A DNA stretch of 64,000 nucleotides from Macrobrachium rosenbergii (GCF_040412425.1 NC_089795.1:76677663-76741662), one strand, 5' to 3'; positions 35,771-48,428 are shown, counted from the first letter of the stretch. Notes: generated by a model from the sequence alone, not told the origin. Translations and numbers: made by a program.

Positions 35771-37476
35771 CATGATCACGGTTCCCAAGGGTACTAAGAT
35801 ACAGTTAATGGCTTTCAGGCTTTTTCGTACGACCGCTTGATTATTATAAAACGGCACCTACTACAGTAATAATATCATGTGCAATGTTGTCTGAATTGTT
35901 GGATAATTCATGTTAGTGTAACTAATTCCTTAATGGACTATGCGGCAAGGGCACTAATAAAGTTAAAAAAGTAACATGCATTAACACTGGGCTTAAGTTT
36001 ATTATCAAAGGGTAACTGTTAACGCCTTGTCATTTACGACCATAAAAAAGAACTATATCGGATATGAGACGTAGAGAATGTGTGGGCAGAAACAGCTGAA
36101 CTTCGGGAAATGCTTTACAGATATACTCTGGGGAGGTGTAGAATGACGAGGTACATATCTCTGTGGATAGAGTGGCTTTGGGGGAGTTCCCGGGAATCAT
36201 AAATTATCGTTGGCATAGGGTTGCACAGGCATTCATTGTTAACGGAATAAAGATCTTTCAAAAACTCTTTTGAGAAGATGCTTACCGAGGTCTACAATCT
36301 TGTTACATATAGCTGAAACTGCATTCATACTCGAACACAGCTGTGAAAGGGTATCAGTGTTAGCTTGAGTAACAAAAAATAATAATAATAAAATAAATTA
36401 AAAAAAGCAAAATGAACATGAAAAAAAAGTGTTTGATCTATCAACCTCATCTCTCAAAACTTCCTAAGAACAGGAAGGTTCTACTCTTCTGGTGCAATTC
36501 CGCCAGAGAGGAAAAAGATGTATGGTGAACGAAAAAAAAGAAAAAAAAGACAGACATACAAACTGCAGCAATTACGCAATGTTCTGAAGGAGCAATCCCA
36601 AATTCTAAGAACTTCATCCCTCCGCTAATGCTAAACTTTCATATGGTAATCTTCACAACAGCACCACAATTACCATTTTTCACTGATGCTCTGAATAAAT
36701 GAGTACAATTCTCGGGCGTAATTTGAGATGATTACTCTGAAGTATTTAAACCACAATGCACAAGAATATCTTGTTATTTTCCTCTCAAAAGGTAAAAATT
36801 CGTTTTCACGTGTTCATCGCGTACTTCAGTTTTATTTCTTTTGATTTTTATGAAGTTTAGGCTGTCAAGCTAAGCTCTGGGGCACTTTCGGCCATTCACA
36901 GTTTAAGGCAGTGAAAATAGGGAGTTCGAGTGGTTGGACAACAGAAAAAGGAGACACAGAAAATAAAGGAGATGAAGCACAAGGATATAAATGTGGAACT
37001 GAGAGGGCTAGCCAACAAGATTGAAGAAAAGAAGTGGGAAAAGGGGTAAATAGCGTAATTAGGTGAATCTTTCCATTACTTCTACTCTTACTCACAAAAA
37101 TACGATCGTGTCTATTCTAATGAGGTTTCTTCCCCATCGCCGAATCCCTCAGCATTCAGTTCCTGGAAGTTTTCGTGTGTAAAACCATTTTACCCGAATA
37201 GCAAACGGAGTGTAATCCCTTTAAAATGCTCCCCTCTCTGAACGGTAAACATCATAATGAGTAGGAATATCCGGTTGGATTCTATTATTATTTAATAAGG
37301 CTTAGTATCATCCATGCATAAAATATGTTTGCATAGTATTCAAGCAGGGTTTCTGTTGTAAAGGATTTTAGCAAATTCATTGTAACTGAAAGTTTGCACG
37401 AATGGAAGAGTAGCAGCACGGTCCTGAACGTACAATGCTATTCTATCACTGCCAAATGGGTTCTTTTGATTTCTCG
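35771..37476. other. No feature recognised
   Basis: No gene or known repeat is visible. Confidence 0.5.
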
Positions 37477-37530
37477 TGAAACATGATATAGGAATTGGAA
37501 TTTCATGAAACATGATATAGGAATTGGAAT
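37477..37530. repeat. 29-bp direct duplication beside a SINE
   Basis: TGAAACATGATATAGGAATT occurs at 37477 and again at 37506 (period 29). A weak match (GAAACAAGACATAA, 37757-37770) beyond the far end of the adjacent SINE could be a decayed target-site duplication. Confidence 0.8.
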
Positions 37531-37756
37531 TGGAATATATAAAACTTTGGCCAAAGGCCCAGCGCTGGGACCTACACGGTCATTTTGCCCGAAATTAATG
37601 TTGAATCAATTGTTAGGAGAGGTTGAAAGTAAGAAGGAAGAGACCACATGAACGAAGGTACAGTAAAAGGAACGAAAGGGGTTGCAGCAAAGAACCTTAA
37701 GTAATGCCTACAGCGCACCGTGTGAGGTGCACTGACGGAACTAACCCCCTACGGGA
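37531..37756. mobile_element. SINE-like element, family 2, copy 2, internally deleted
   Basis: Shares GGCCAAAGGCCCAGCGCTGG, GGACCTACACGGTCATT, ATCAATTGTTAGGAGAGG, AGTAAAAGGAACGAAAGGGG and TAATGCCTACAGCGCACCG with the other copies. Compared with 52822-53126 it lacks ~50 bp after the first hairpin and ~20 bp before AAAGAACC. The GTGCACTGA end and the CCCCCTACGGG end are kept. Confidence 0.85.
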
Positions 37757-38231
37757 GAAACAAGACATAAATCAGTAAACACAAAAGGAATTGTGTAGAA
37801 TCTCCAAAAACATTGCAGAAATTGATACCTGGCATAACTACAACGCAAGCTTTCACATAACTCTCCATATCGGAAACCTGGACATTATTACAGAAATAAT
37901 GAAGAAAAAAGCCAGTTCTTCCTAAAACCGCATCTTCTTGGGAAATGAGTCATATCGCCCAGGAATTTAGCGGATCACACGTTCGTTCATTTCTCCAATC
38001 GCCAGCGATATCGATGAATGCTGCACGCAGCTGAGGTTTCAAAATGAATGACTGGATGAATGGGCGCTGGCCTCGAATGGGACGTCATTTGTATCCATGG
38101 AGGATGACTTGCCCAGTTAGGAGGAAATAAATAGCGATTCATTTCGGATAGATTGGTTGTATATTTCAGACTGGCGTTACACAGATTGATAATCAATGGC
38201 AAATAATAGAAGTAAATCATGGAAAGGCCAC

Positions 38232-38232
<1 letters not shown>

Positions 38233-38288
<56 letters not shown>

Positions 38289-38328
38289 TGTTGCAAGAGT
38301 ATCTTTGAGACTGCAACTTTTTCTCTAA

Positions 38329-38374
<46 letters not shown>
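38233..38374. repeat. (AAT)n and (GA)n microsatellites
   Basis: AAT run at 38233-38288 and GA run at 38332-38374, 43 bp apart. Poly-Leu/Ile frames on the minus strand are artefacts. Confidence 0.95.
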
Positions 38375-38375
<1 letters not shown>

Positions 38376-39083
38376 AAAGGAAATTGTGGAACGAGACAGA
38401 AAATATTAGATATTTGATAGAAAAATGTGTCCTTTCAGCAACAGGATGTGGTAAGGACACACATCATTCTCACGGTTTTAAATAACAGAACATATTTGAG
38501 GTCAAAGTGTGACTTGATCAATGACCCCAACAAACCTCCCCAACACCCCAAAAAATTGTGTGAAATTTTCCTGGTTACCGAAATGACAATAAAAAATGAA
38601 TTCGCCAATTCAGGGTGCTAACGACAATTTACATTAAAGAAGAGAGTGTACGCTAATTTGGAACGTTTGAATCAAATGCGTCCGCGAACTAATCGCTGGA
38701 AGAATAAAAATGTAAAGGGATAAGAGACTGGAACAAACTCTGAAATAATCTAATCAATTCCAGCCACATTACGTTCTCCTTGGGCATTTGATCCTTTTTA
38801 ACAATCATTTTAACTGTATTTATTAATTATATATTTTTAACTTTCACACATAAGCTTGTTTTTAGAAACCTTGAGGTCGCGGGGCTTATTTTTGTGAAAT
38901 GCATCCAATAAAAACACGGTGACAACAAAAAATAATGTGAAAATAAAATGCTGGAAAAAAATATTAACAGTGTAGATAAGAATAAAGAATAAGTACTAAA
39001 AAAAGTTATTATTGAGCTTTTATATGTGGAGTAATTGGAGCAACATCATTAATATTAATTAATAATTTGAAGAAAATTACAAT
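38375..39083. other. No feature recognised
   Basis: AT-rich; no gene is supported. Confidence 0.5.
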
Positions 39084-39490
39084 GTTTTAGTTTTAGTTTT
39101 CTGAAAAGAAAACTATTGTCTGTCCGTCCGCACTTTTTTTCTGTCCGCACTTTTTCTGTCCGCCCTCAGATCTTAGGATAAAAACTACTAAGGCTACAAG
39201 GCTGCAAATTGGTATGTTGATCATCCACCCTCCAATCATCAAACATAAAAATTGCAGCCCTCTAGCCTCAGTAGTTTTTATTTATTTAAGGTTAAAATTA
39301 GCCATGATCGTTCGTCTGGCAACGATATGGGCCAGGCCACCACCGGGCCGTGATTAAAGTTTCATGGGCCGCAGCTCATACAACATTATCTCGAGATAAC
39401 CAAAAGATAGATCTACTTTCGGTGGCCTTGATTTTATGATGTACGGAAAACTGGATTGAGCCGAAGAAACTTGGGCGCATTTTTAACTTG
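39084..39490 (-). repeat. Multi-hairpin dispersed repeat, copy C (inverted)
   Basis: Inverse of copies at 3102 and 8444. On plus it starts TTTTAGTTTTCTGAAAAG, runs through GTCTGTCCGTCCGCAC units, the ACTACTAAGGCTA / TAGCCTCAGTAGT inverted repeat, the GATAGATCTACTTTCGGTGG block, and ends in GGGCGCATTTTTAACTTG. The stem corresponding to CCACT/AGTGG is degraded, and so is the first hairpin. Confidence 0.85.
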
Positions 39491-42400
39491 TTTTTATTTC
39501 ATAAACGCCGCCAGCCCACGTAAATTAAATTAAATTAAATCTTTTAATTACATGCATATATACGAACTAACTATCATGTAGGTTTTTTGCATCGAATTTT
39601 GATTTAACGACTATCTCATTCTTGAAAAATATTTAGAAAATAAATTTTGATTCCCTGAAAAAAATGGAGTATTTGAAACTTATCATTCTTCCAGGAAGAG
39701 CTCTTTCTCAGCCTTCAATTTTAACCCACAGTTTGCGGTGAAGCAGTTCCAGTAACAGTTTGATGTGGTTTTTGTCACTCAGGAATGTTTTTATTTATTT
39801 GCTCGAGTTTTGAAATGTTACTGCCATGATTTGCGAAATAAAACTATGAAGTGCTTTGATTTTACTGCGAATATATAACCTTCAGAATACTATACATTTT
39901 TGCTTTTATACACACTGCCGGCCTAATGTTGCAGAAGACGAACGTAACATTGACGATTTTAAACAAAACTGATTTACACCTACACATACACTTTCATGAA
40001 CAGGTTTCATTTATGTTGTGCACAAAATGGGATAGAAAAAAAATATTTTTCTAATTCCAGTGATCACCAATTTATGGGAATTTTGAATTAAGCATATATA
40101 TAATAAATAAAACATTTTGTGTGGCGCTTTATTTGCATCTGCAGTCATTAAAGAGTATTCAAAAAACATAGTGAAGGAAAAACTGAAGGCGCAAAAGACT
40201 GCTTTCTTCACGCTGATTATTAAATAAGTTAAGTATTTCTGCTGCAGAGCCAAAGAGCACAGTCAAAATCTAACTCGACCAAATTTACTGAAAAAAAATA
40301 TATCATTGTTTTATTGGCTAAGGGATGGCAAATCTAGGACAAACTTTAACATTCTTGGAAACTCGGATGATGAATTATAACCTGTTCAATCTGACTCTAT
40401 TTCTCAAAACTGCAAACCAGACCCTAAAGCCAATGAAACCAGAATCCATTGAAGCAACAGCAATAGCATTGGATATAGGTACTTCTCAGAGCAATGTCGG
40501 AAACCGTTTTCAAGTAAAATGCAGAGCAAGCACACCTTTACGCACAGCGGACATTGGTAACTTTCCGATATATCAGATACAAAATTGGTATCATTCTAAA
40601 CTTGAGGTTGCCTAACACTGTCTTGGAGGGTTTATTATAGATGACCAAGCTGTATTTACCTTAAACTTTATGAAGTGCTTAAGTGGGCTTCTTTAAATAT
40701 TCTCTATAACAATATTGTACAGCTCTTTTAAACTATGATACCTTTAATAATACTCCCTACCACTGATGACTAAGCTAACCTCGATCTGCTTTAGAGACCA
40801 CATGATTCCCACCAGGTCATCACGGAATTCAGCAATCCTTGATTTCCCTTTGCCCTATACCCTAACTTCTTTTAGGTGGCGGTATGTGGTTTATTTGGAG
40901 TCGGACTGCAAACCTTTCGCTTCCTTTCTCTCTTTTCCTTCATGCCTGGGCTAGATACATGCCCTGGATTGCTCGTACCATAAACTTTCTTATAGAGAGA
41001 GAGAGAGAGAGAGGATTTAATATAAAAATTAATGAACGAAATAACTACCCGTTTCTTGTATGAATCCAGGTGGTCTTAACTGTTAAGTTCCTCACTCACA
41101 TCCAGGAAATGTATAGCTGCGAAGATACAATTCTAATTTCTCGTGTTAAACGCAAGGAGTGGTTGGTGTAGATCTCACTACTAATTAGGTAACTCATAAT
41201 TCGTATCTTCTCGTGCATAACCAGCTGTAATTAATTTCACACTTCCATACGCAACGGGATCACATTTTTTCTTAGTTTTAGTCCTGAATCATATGTTTAG
41301 GCTTGTTAAATACATTCCAGGATAAAATATTCATGAAGTAACATATAAATTAGGAAAGGTTCATCCTTTATCTGATATTTAATTTCTTCCTTTATTACCT
41401 AATTATCAATGAAACTACCTGGAACCGAAATGCTACATAGCTCTCTTCGGTATTTCATAAAAATTTAAGAGAAAAATTTCCTTCACCAGCTACTTAAATT
41501 GCGTAGCTTTTTTTTCCGGAACTTCTTCAGGCAGTACGAACCCTGCAGCAGCCAGCAGTCATCAAACGTCATGTATGACAGAGTCAACAAAGCAATAAAG
41601 TTAAGTGTAAAAGTGCTTGCTAAGTGTTCCGAGGCGGAAGGGAGTATGTTAAACTTCGGAATGCGGTTTGGGCAATTTCGAGCGAATACTTTGCCACGCG
41701 AATTCTTTTACAAAGGATATAGCGCAGAGTTTTAATAGTTGAGTAATTTTCCTGCTTAAACGAGATTTTCCATGGTGTTTACCGCGTTTATTTTATTGCC
41801 GAGCATTCATTTTCCGCTAAATCAACCTTCCAAAGTAAAAAGGACTAACATTTAATTGTAACTACAAAAATGACTATGAAATAGAGCAGAAATTGTTTTC
41901 GAATTCCCTGGCAAAATAATGAACCTGCATCAAACGTTTTGGGTATCTACAAAAAAATAAGTCTTTATTTTGAAGTGAAGAACTGAACTTTATCCTTTTA
42001 AAAAAAAGCTATTGTCTTGGATTAATTTTAATTATTTATTATTTAAAATATCTCAGGCTGTTAATATGTTGGTTTATTTTTAACACGATTGAAGGTTTTT
42101 TTAAATTAGTTTTCAACAGAAGAATATAGTCCAATTTTTTTAACGTAGTACAGTTTGCAAAACACTTTAAAAGGAATTCCTTTGAAGTTAAGGAAAAATT
42201 TTCTTATTTTTCCAAGCGTTCTACAAACAAAGACTTCTAGATCTCTTAGCGTTAATCCGTGTTCCTTGTTGGTTCACAAGAGATAATTTCTACTTATAAC
42301 CTGTGATTAGTATGGCTTCTTGCTAATAGCCTGTGATTAGTATTGCGACGTAATGGGCTGTTAAAACTATGTCTGTTCATTTACCATCTACCTACGAAGA

Positions 42401-44230
42401 AAGCACTTCGTTATTAGCTGGAATATTCATTTAAAAATTAAAAAGTTATTATTTTTAGCACCCTCCATTTGTTCTTGGCACTAGTTCCTTTTATTACATC
42501 TCTGGCCCCATATACATTTAAGCTCTGTTTCTTGTGACTGTTCTTTTAATACCGTTACCTACATCTGGTTGGGCTGGATTTAGTAAATAGTGGAAAGGCA
42601 CTGACAGCGGAAAGACAACTGTCATATAATCTGCATGATTGTACGTTCTGCTGCATAAACTTAGCTGAACGAGTTTTTCATTTGCATCCTACTGATAATG
42701 ACAGCATTAGTTACAAGTTTTCTGACTTGGTTGGCTTTAGAAACCATTGGAGTACACTTTCCATTAGTTCAAAGCCACCAGTTTAAATTTTTACTTCACA
42801 TCTTATGCTGACTATTCGTCCAGTGCCATTAAAATCCTGGATAAGCTACACACCATCCACATAGTTAAATTCTTGTCAACCTTTGCTCAATTTCTTCACA
42901 CTGGCAAATTCTGTCAATTCAGGTTTGCCTATCGAGCTTTTGGGGTATCTTAGACATCATTTGAGAAACGTGTTTTCAGTTAGCCAAGAATAAACTTCAT
43001 TTAGAATTCACAAGAGTGAAATATTACCAGTGTGCCATAGCCGCGCAAGTATTCTTTTTTCTCTTATTTATTTCACAGCTGAACCCTGAGTTTTACTTTC
43101 GTCATTCACGAGTTCAATTTCTCAAGGATGTGACAGAACATTCGGTGCACAATATTATTGGTTTCAAAGACTTCCTGCCCCATAATTATACTCCATGGTG
43201 CATTTTTTCCTTGTGTACACAACCTTGCTAAATATGTCATCCCCAATACGGGGATAAAGTAATCGAACATATAACAATAACGTTTTTAAAATATTTAACA
43301 TAATAAAATTGCTAATTATATTAACATTGCAAAATGCAAGAAAGATAAAAAATATCGTAGACGCAGGGAAGAAACGATTTTTTTATAATTTCAAGTTTAT
43401 CTGCTCCACTATAAAGTATTTCAAAATAAGCGAAGCTAGTAGAATTTTACTTCTCCATATGATTTATTTTCATTTCAGTCTATAATGCCCTCCTACCGCA
43501 TAATGTGCTTGTGAGTACTGAAAAACGTGGATAAGGAAAGTTTCTACGGAGCCGAAAACTCCTTATTAGCGTCCGTTTTACTTTAGCCTTTTATTTCTTT
43601 AGTAACATTTGGTCTTCGTATGTTAGCCGCTTCGTTTTGTTCTCGATAACTTTTACTTTCTCCAGCTAATATTGTGAACCAGCAACGAGTAAAACTAAGA
43701 TTATATTCATAGCCTTCTGCAACACGGCACAGCATTTTTGCTCCAGGCAACAGCCTTAGATAATACGCTTCCATTAGGATGTGTATACAGCATGAAGCTA
43801 ATCACTTGTTTTCACCTCGAATTTTCGTTCCCTGGAGCTCATGCTTTAGCTATTCAGCTTCCCGAAGAATCGATCGTGTTACACACCAGATGGAACAGGA
43901 ACTGAGGAGAAAGGGTTTCCCCTTTTACAAGAAATAATTAAAATTTGCAGAGAAACAAAGAGCCAGTAATTGCCTGTATCCCGAGGAGAGAACAATAAGA
44001 CGTTTCAGGATAAAAAGCAAAAACAAAAACAAAAACGGAAAACTTAATGGAAAACTGCTTTCATCTTCTCAGTTAAAAACTGAAGACTCGTCCCCAGTCT
44101 TTAAGGGGGATGGGAATTAACGGCTGGCGTCCATTTAATTAAGAAGGCTTCCAGAGGATCACTTCCGTTGGAAAAATCTAGAATGTACTTAAAGTGCTTA
44201 TGGAATTTGAATTCCCTCTCACTCTGTTTC
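39491..44230. other. Longest featureless stretch (~4.7 kb)
   Basis: AT-rich with one short GA run (40996-41013). Open frames at 40325-40615, 41499-41735 and 43016-43231 have no recognisable motif, and I do not call them genes. A 20-bp near-repeat GCCTGTGATTAGTAT / ACCTGTGATTAGTAT lies near 42300 and 42329. Confidence 0.5.
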
Positions 44231-44248
44231 GATATATATAAATATATG

Positions 44249-44323
<75 letters not shown>

Positions 44324-44357
44324 ATATACATACATGTATACATACAGACATACATAC

Positions 44358-44434
<77 letters not shown>
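44231..44434. repeat. (TA)n arrays flanking a CATA segment
   Basis: Two pure TA blocks (about 44247-44314 and 44360-44434) around a CATACATA region. Confidence 0.95.
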
Positions 44435-44438
<4 letters not shown>

Positions 44439-44617
44439 GATAAGAAGCCCATAAAACACTATTTGAACGTTGCAACCATATATTTCGCACACAAGCTTCT
44501 GTGCCCCCTGTTCACTGGAAAAATATGGACAGATGAAATGTTACAAGGGTATATATACAAAGCATATATATGGTTGCAACGTTCAAATAGTGTTTTTATG
44601 GGCCTTCTTATCTTCAT
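44435..44617. repeat. Fold-back element with ~48-bp arms
   Basis: The left arm (44435-44483) carries GATAAGAAGCCCATAAAACA, CTATTTGAACGTTGCAACC and ATATAT. The right arm (44565-44617) carries the complement, ending GGGCCTTCTTATCTTCAT. The loop is ~80 bp. The inner end GAACGTTGCAACC resembles the GAAACGTT segment seen at Penelope-like hammerhead boundaries, but I cannot draw a stem II, so no ribozyme is claimed. (TA)n arrays lie on both sides. Confidence 0.7.
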
Positions 44618-44646
44618 ATTATACTGTAGTATTACAGTAAAAGACA

Positions 44647-44649
<3 letters not shown>

Positions 44650-44720
<71 letters not shown>
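44650..44720. repeat. (TA)n microsatellite
   Basis: Nearly pure TA run separating the fold-back from the next hairpin. Confidence 0.95.
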
Positions 44721-44721
<1 letters not shown>

Positions 44722-44734
44722 CTGTTAAAAATTT

Positions 44735-44780
44735 GGTGGCAAAATATAATTGCAATGGACTGCAATTACATTCTGCCACC
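44735..44780. repeat. 20-bp inverted repeat hairpin
   Basis: GGTGGCAAAATATAATTGCA (44735-44754) pairs with 44761-44780 at 18 of 20 positions, with the loop ATGGAC. Confidence 0.8.
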
Positions 44781-44826
44781 ACACTTGCTAAGGATGTTCA
44801 TCCGGTTGTGTCTGTTAGCAACTTAA

Positions 44827-45082
44827 GGGTGCGTCCACACCACAGTAAAAAACATGTCATAAACACATATCGGAAACTTATCAAATACATATCACAAACA
44901 TGTTGGAAATCAGTCAACGGCCGTGAGTGGAGAAAGAACCATCGGCAAACGCTGGATAATTTTATGAAGCACTGGTTAGCACTACCAATTGTCACTGACT
45001 TGTATTCAACTTGTTTGTGAGGTAGGAGCAGTAAGTTGCCGTTGTGTGTTTATGACACGTTTACTGTATTGTGGATATACCC
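44827..45082. mobile_element. MITE of ~256 bp with long terminal inverted repeats
   Basis: The left end is GGGTGCGTCCACACCACAG after a TTAA (44823-44826). The right end, inverted, is GGGTATATCCACAATACAG. The inverted similarity continues through TGTCATAAACACA and further inward (CGGAAACTTA against CGGCAACTTA, then CACAAACA), so the arms cover ~80-100 bp each. A TTAA at the left suggests a TTAA-targeting superfamily such as Kolobok or piggyBac, but the right flank reads TTTG, so the duplication is decayed or the boundary is off. No transposase is present. Confidence 0.7.
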
Positions 45083-45754
45083 TTTGCATCATGGTCGTTC
45101 TAACTACATTTCACAGCATGTTGCAAACATGTGTTCAACAAATACCGTTTGATATTGGCCTTGACATGTGAAAATTTCCAAATGATTAGCTTTTATTCCC
45201 AGTACTTATTTACAACTAATACCATCTTAACGGAAGCGACACAGAGGAAGAATGAATTAAACAAGTCTGTACTTTCAAGCCGTTCTAAATGTTGCTTCTA
45301 AATAATGACACTAAATCTGTTATGTAAATTCGTTGCTCATCGGACAAAATCATGTAGGATATATAGCGTGAAGTGACGTCGCAAACCTGATTCAACTGAA
45401 AACTGATCACTTATTCAAAAGAACTCTATTTACCGATTAGACAATACATGCAAAGTACGGAATACCTCTGTTCATCATGGTAAACAGCATTTGAAGAAAA
45501 TCCTACCGTGTTTTAAAATATGGGTAAAGTTATTTCCATAAGAAAAGCTTTCGAACCGCGACATTAAAACTTTAGAACTTGGCTCTGATTAATGTAAATC
45601 TAATTTGGTATAATCGTTTAGAATACCAGACCAGTTCATTCATTTTATCACAGATAGCCTACGTCAACCTGGTATATGAAAGTTACTAAATATTTATATA
45701 GTATCTTTATACAAACAGGAAAAAGGATTTACACTGTTATCTTTTTGAATACGT
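45083..45754. other. No feature recognised
   Basis: No gene or known repeat is visible. Confidence 0.5.
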
Positions 45755-45835
<81 letters not shown>

Positions 45836-45893
45836 GATATATATACATTATATATAAATATATACATTACATACGGTATATACGTATAAATAT
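45755..45893. repeat. (TA)n array
   Basis: Pure TA to ~45826, then TA-variant sequence. Confidence 0.95.
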
Positions 45894-46476
45894 AATGCAG
45901 GAGGAATGAAATCAACAGACAAACAAAACGGAGAATACAAATGCGTACAGCCACCAGAAGCATTTATGAACAAAGAAGGTGATTAGTAAACAACAAAATT
46001 TATGTCCCCTTTGAAAAATAAAACTGGAAATTCCAGAGAAGTATATATATAGGTAAGAAGGTTGAGATCGATGGTATTCTGTGTAGCAAGAAAATACAAA
46101 TAAAGGCATTTCCTATCGTTCATGATGAATAGGTAAACGCAATAAAATATCTGAAAAACACACACAGACCGTTGCAGGTGTTGCAAATTATCATTTTCAC
46201 CTGAAAAATTTACTCTGGGCCTTCAAGGAAAACTTTGTAACACCTTTGGAACAACACATTCTACAACCATTGCGACTTTAGGTGAACATTGGCAACAAAC
46301 ATGAAAAATGTGGATGATCTTTTACCGAAATCAAAAGTTCAGGGACTAAGTCAAAAAGCCCATCAGGGTGGTTTACTGATCAAAGCAAAAGTGTATTATA
46401 TATATTCAAGAATTACTGAGTTTACTATATTCAAAATTACTGACTATCCGACAAAGCCAAATAACAATAACAACGG

Positions 46477-46477
46477 C

Positions 46478-46550
<73 letters not shown>
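46477..46550. repeat. (AAT)n microsatellite
   Basis: About 24 AAT units. The poly-Asn and poly-Leu frames across it are artefacts. Confidence 0.95.
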
Positions 46551-46551
<1 letters not shown>

Positions 46552-46775
46552 CGCAGTGTAGTTTACTGTTAAAACAGAGTAATTCTGCTTGATGTGAAAT
46601 TCTAAAGCGTTATTCGAAGCAAGAACGGTAAATGAAAGTATCATGAAAAGGCATATTTTCCTATAAAAATTTCAGAGAACATTTAAAGGGTAAGCATCAC
46701 ATACCTAGGTCACTTTGTATTTTTATTTACAGTTTACTCTGGGAATATTTGTCCCTCGACTAAACATATTTTCTA

Positions 46776-46940
46776 GGTTCGGTTCGGTTCGGTTTTATTT
46801 GTCGTCTGCAAAAAAAAAAAAAAAAAAAAATTCAAAAAGCTCCTTTCGTCAGCATATCACAATAAGAATCGGGGGTGGGGGGGAGAAGAGGCGGAGGTGG
46901 AGGCGGAGGCGGAGGCGGAGGAAGAGGAGGAGGAAGTAAC
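46776..46940. repeat. (TTCGG)n, poly-A and (GGAGGC)n tracts
   Basis: GGTTCGGTTCGGTTCGG near 46777-46793, an A run at 46810-46830, and GGAGGC/GGAGGT units at 46888-46940 after GGGGGTGGGGGGGA. The last part has quadruplex potential. Confidence 0.85.
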
Positions 46941-47129
46941 ACTGACTTATCACAAAAGAAAATAAAAGTCAATCAAATATGCTGGAAATAGCCTGAATCC
47001 ATTCCGCACTCATCAACATGGATAGGTTACAAAGACCAGGTCATTGATCTGAACGGGAACCGTTGCCATTCTAAATTTAGGGTGGCCTAAGGGTGTCTGT
47101 CTTTCAAAGTTCAATTTAAATTCATCATT

Positions 47130-47520
47130 ATCATTGCCTCCAACGTCATACGACGTATCCTCTGTGAAATTCCGCCATTCATGTCTTCCCTGCGTTTTAC
47201 CCTCCACAAATCATCAATCATCTCCAGCGTCCCGTCTCATAATTCTCATCCAAGTACCTCTGAGTTTTCAAACTCCTTTGGTGCCCGCAGAAACCCAGCC
47301 AACACAATCACGTAATGCTCTCCCAAGATTGGTGCGAAAGACATGTCCATGCCATCTGTTCCCCTTCATTATCATTTCAACGACCGTTTCTCTTTCTATC
47401 CTGCCATTTAACACCTAATATTGTGATTAAAGCTGATTCTAAAATCGACAAACTTTTAAGATATAACAAACAATTTAATTGTCATACCATGATTCATATC
47501 TGAACAGCAAACCAGATCGT
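47130..47520 (-). pseudogene. LINE reverse-transcriptase C-terminal remnant
   Basis: Read on the minus strand, the pieces are ordered. ILGVKWQDRKK (around 47390-47423) matches the LRxILGxxWxDxxxN motif of such LINEs. A second frame reads EMIMKGNRWHGHVFR, then LGRALRDCVGW, then RGTWMRIMRRD after a stop, and GKTQGRHEWRNF after two more. This matches the family pattern RxxWxGHvxR, W...G, GRPxxTWxxxxxxD and xRxxWR in order. Part of it resembles 61829-62033, which shares EMIM, RW, HV, R, GRA and RDC. It is a dead fragment with several in-frame stops and a frameshift. Confidence 0.75.
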
Positions 47521-48334
47521 ACTGGACTCGCAACAACAATCTTTTTTTCGTAAGCAAATTTAGTGGACACGATTTCCAAATTAGACGTTTTGTCGATATT
47601 AAAAAACTTTAGTTAAATTTGTGAGTTATATACATTGGGTGGTAGTCAAAATACCATTACCTACCGCTCCCTCATATAGCTAATGAAGTCACATTATCAA
47701 TTCTCCAATCTGTACAAAAAGAACCCCTACTATTTGAAATACGAAAAAGACTAACACCAAGCAATCAGCAGTCTTTACGCAATCAGCAATCTTTACAAAA
47801 AACAGAAAAAAACGCCAGTTGGGTAAATCTCTATACTTTTCAATGTACAGTAAAAAAAAATCTTAATTTCACGGAACCAAAAAGCTAAATTAGTTTTCCA
47901 TCGGGAAAAACACAAATGGTCCGTAATGAGTGTTAACATACTTTGCATACAGTCAAATAGATCAACAAAAAAAAAAAAAAAAAAACTCCCTTTTTCTTTG
48001 GACACAGAAAACGGCCATCTGATTTAAGCAACAGTGTTACTGTCGAATCTACGTCGAAAGGGCAGCCCAACATTTATGTAAGGGCAGTACGGTACCTGAA
48101 AGGGTTTCTATAATAGTAGCATCGTATTCACTTTCAGCTGAGGTATTAACTCTCTACGCTGCAGCTTCTAGAAATGTAAAATTATTCCTTGTTAAATAAA
48201 ATTGTTTCTTTGTCAAAATGACGATGAACCTCCGTTTTCTCCAAATGAGCACGTCTGTATTCGTAACTAAACTAGATTTTGTCTTTACTATGGGACGTAA
48301 GAAACCGAGAAAAAGTTAGTCAGTTATTTAGTCT
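47521..48334. other. No feature recognised
   Basis: A-rich run near 47968-47985. No gene is supported. Confidence 0.5.
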
Positions 48335-48351
48335 TACACACACACACACAC

Positions 48352-48425
<74 letters not shown>
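48335..48425. repeat. Compound (CA)n / (TA)n array
   Basis: CA run then TA with one GT interruption. Confidence 0.95.

Positions 48426-48428
<3 letters not shown>

Noticed and set aside
40325..40615. 96-codon plus-strand frame starting with ATG
   Set aside because: No recognisable domain, no neighbouring exon signals, and a length compatible with chance in 64 kb.
44083..44125. CTGAAGA at 44083 as a further hammerhead core
   Set aside because: No stem II and no GAAA in the right place follow it. The same applies to CTGAAGA near 54470 and 61213.
44334..45020. 228-codon plus-strand open frame
   Set aside because: It crosses two (TA)n arrays, a fold-back and part of a MITE, so it is an artefact of repeats.
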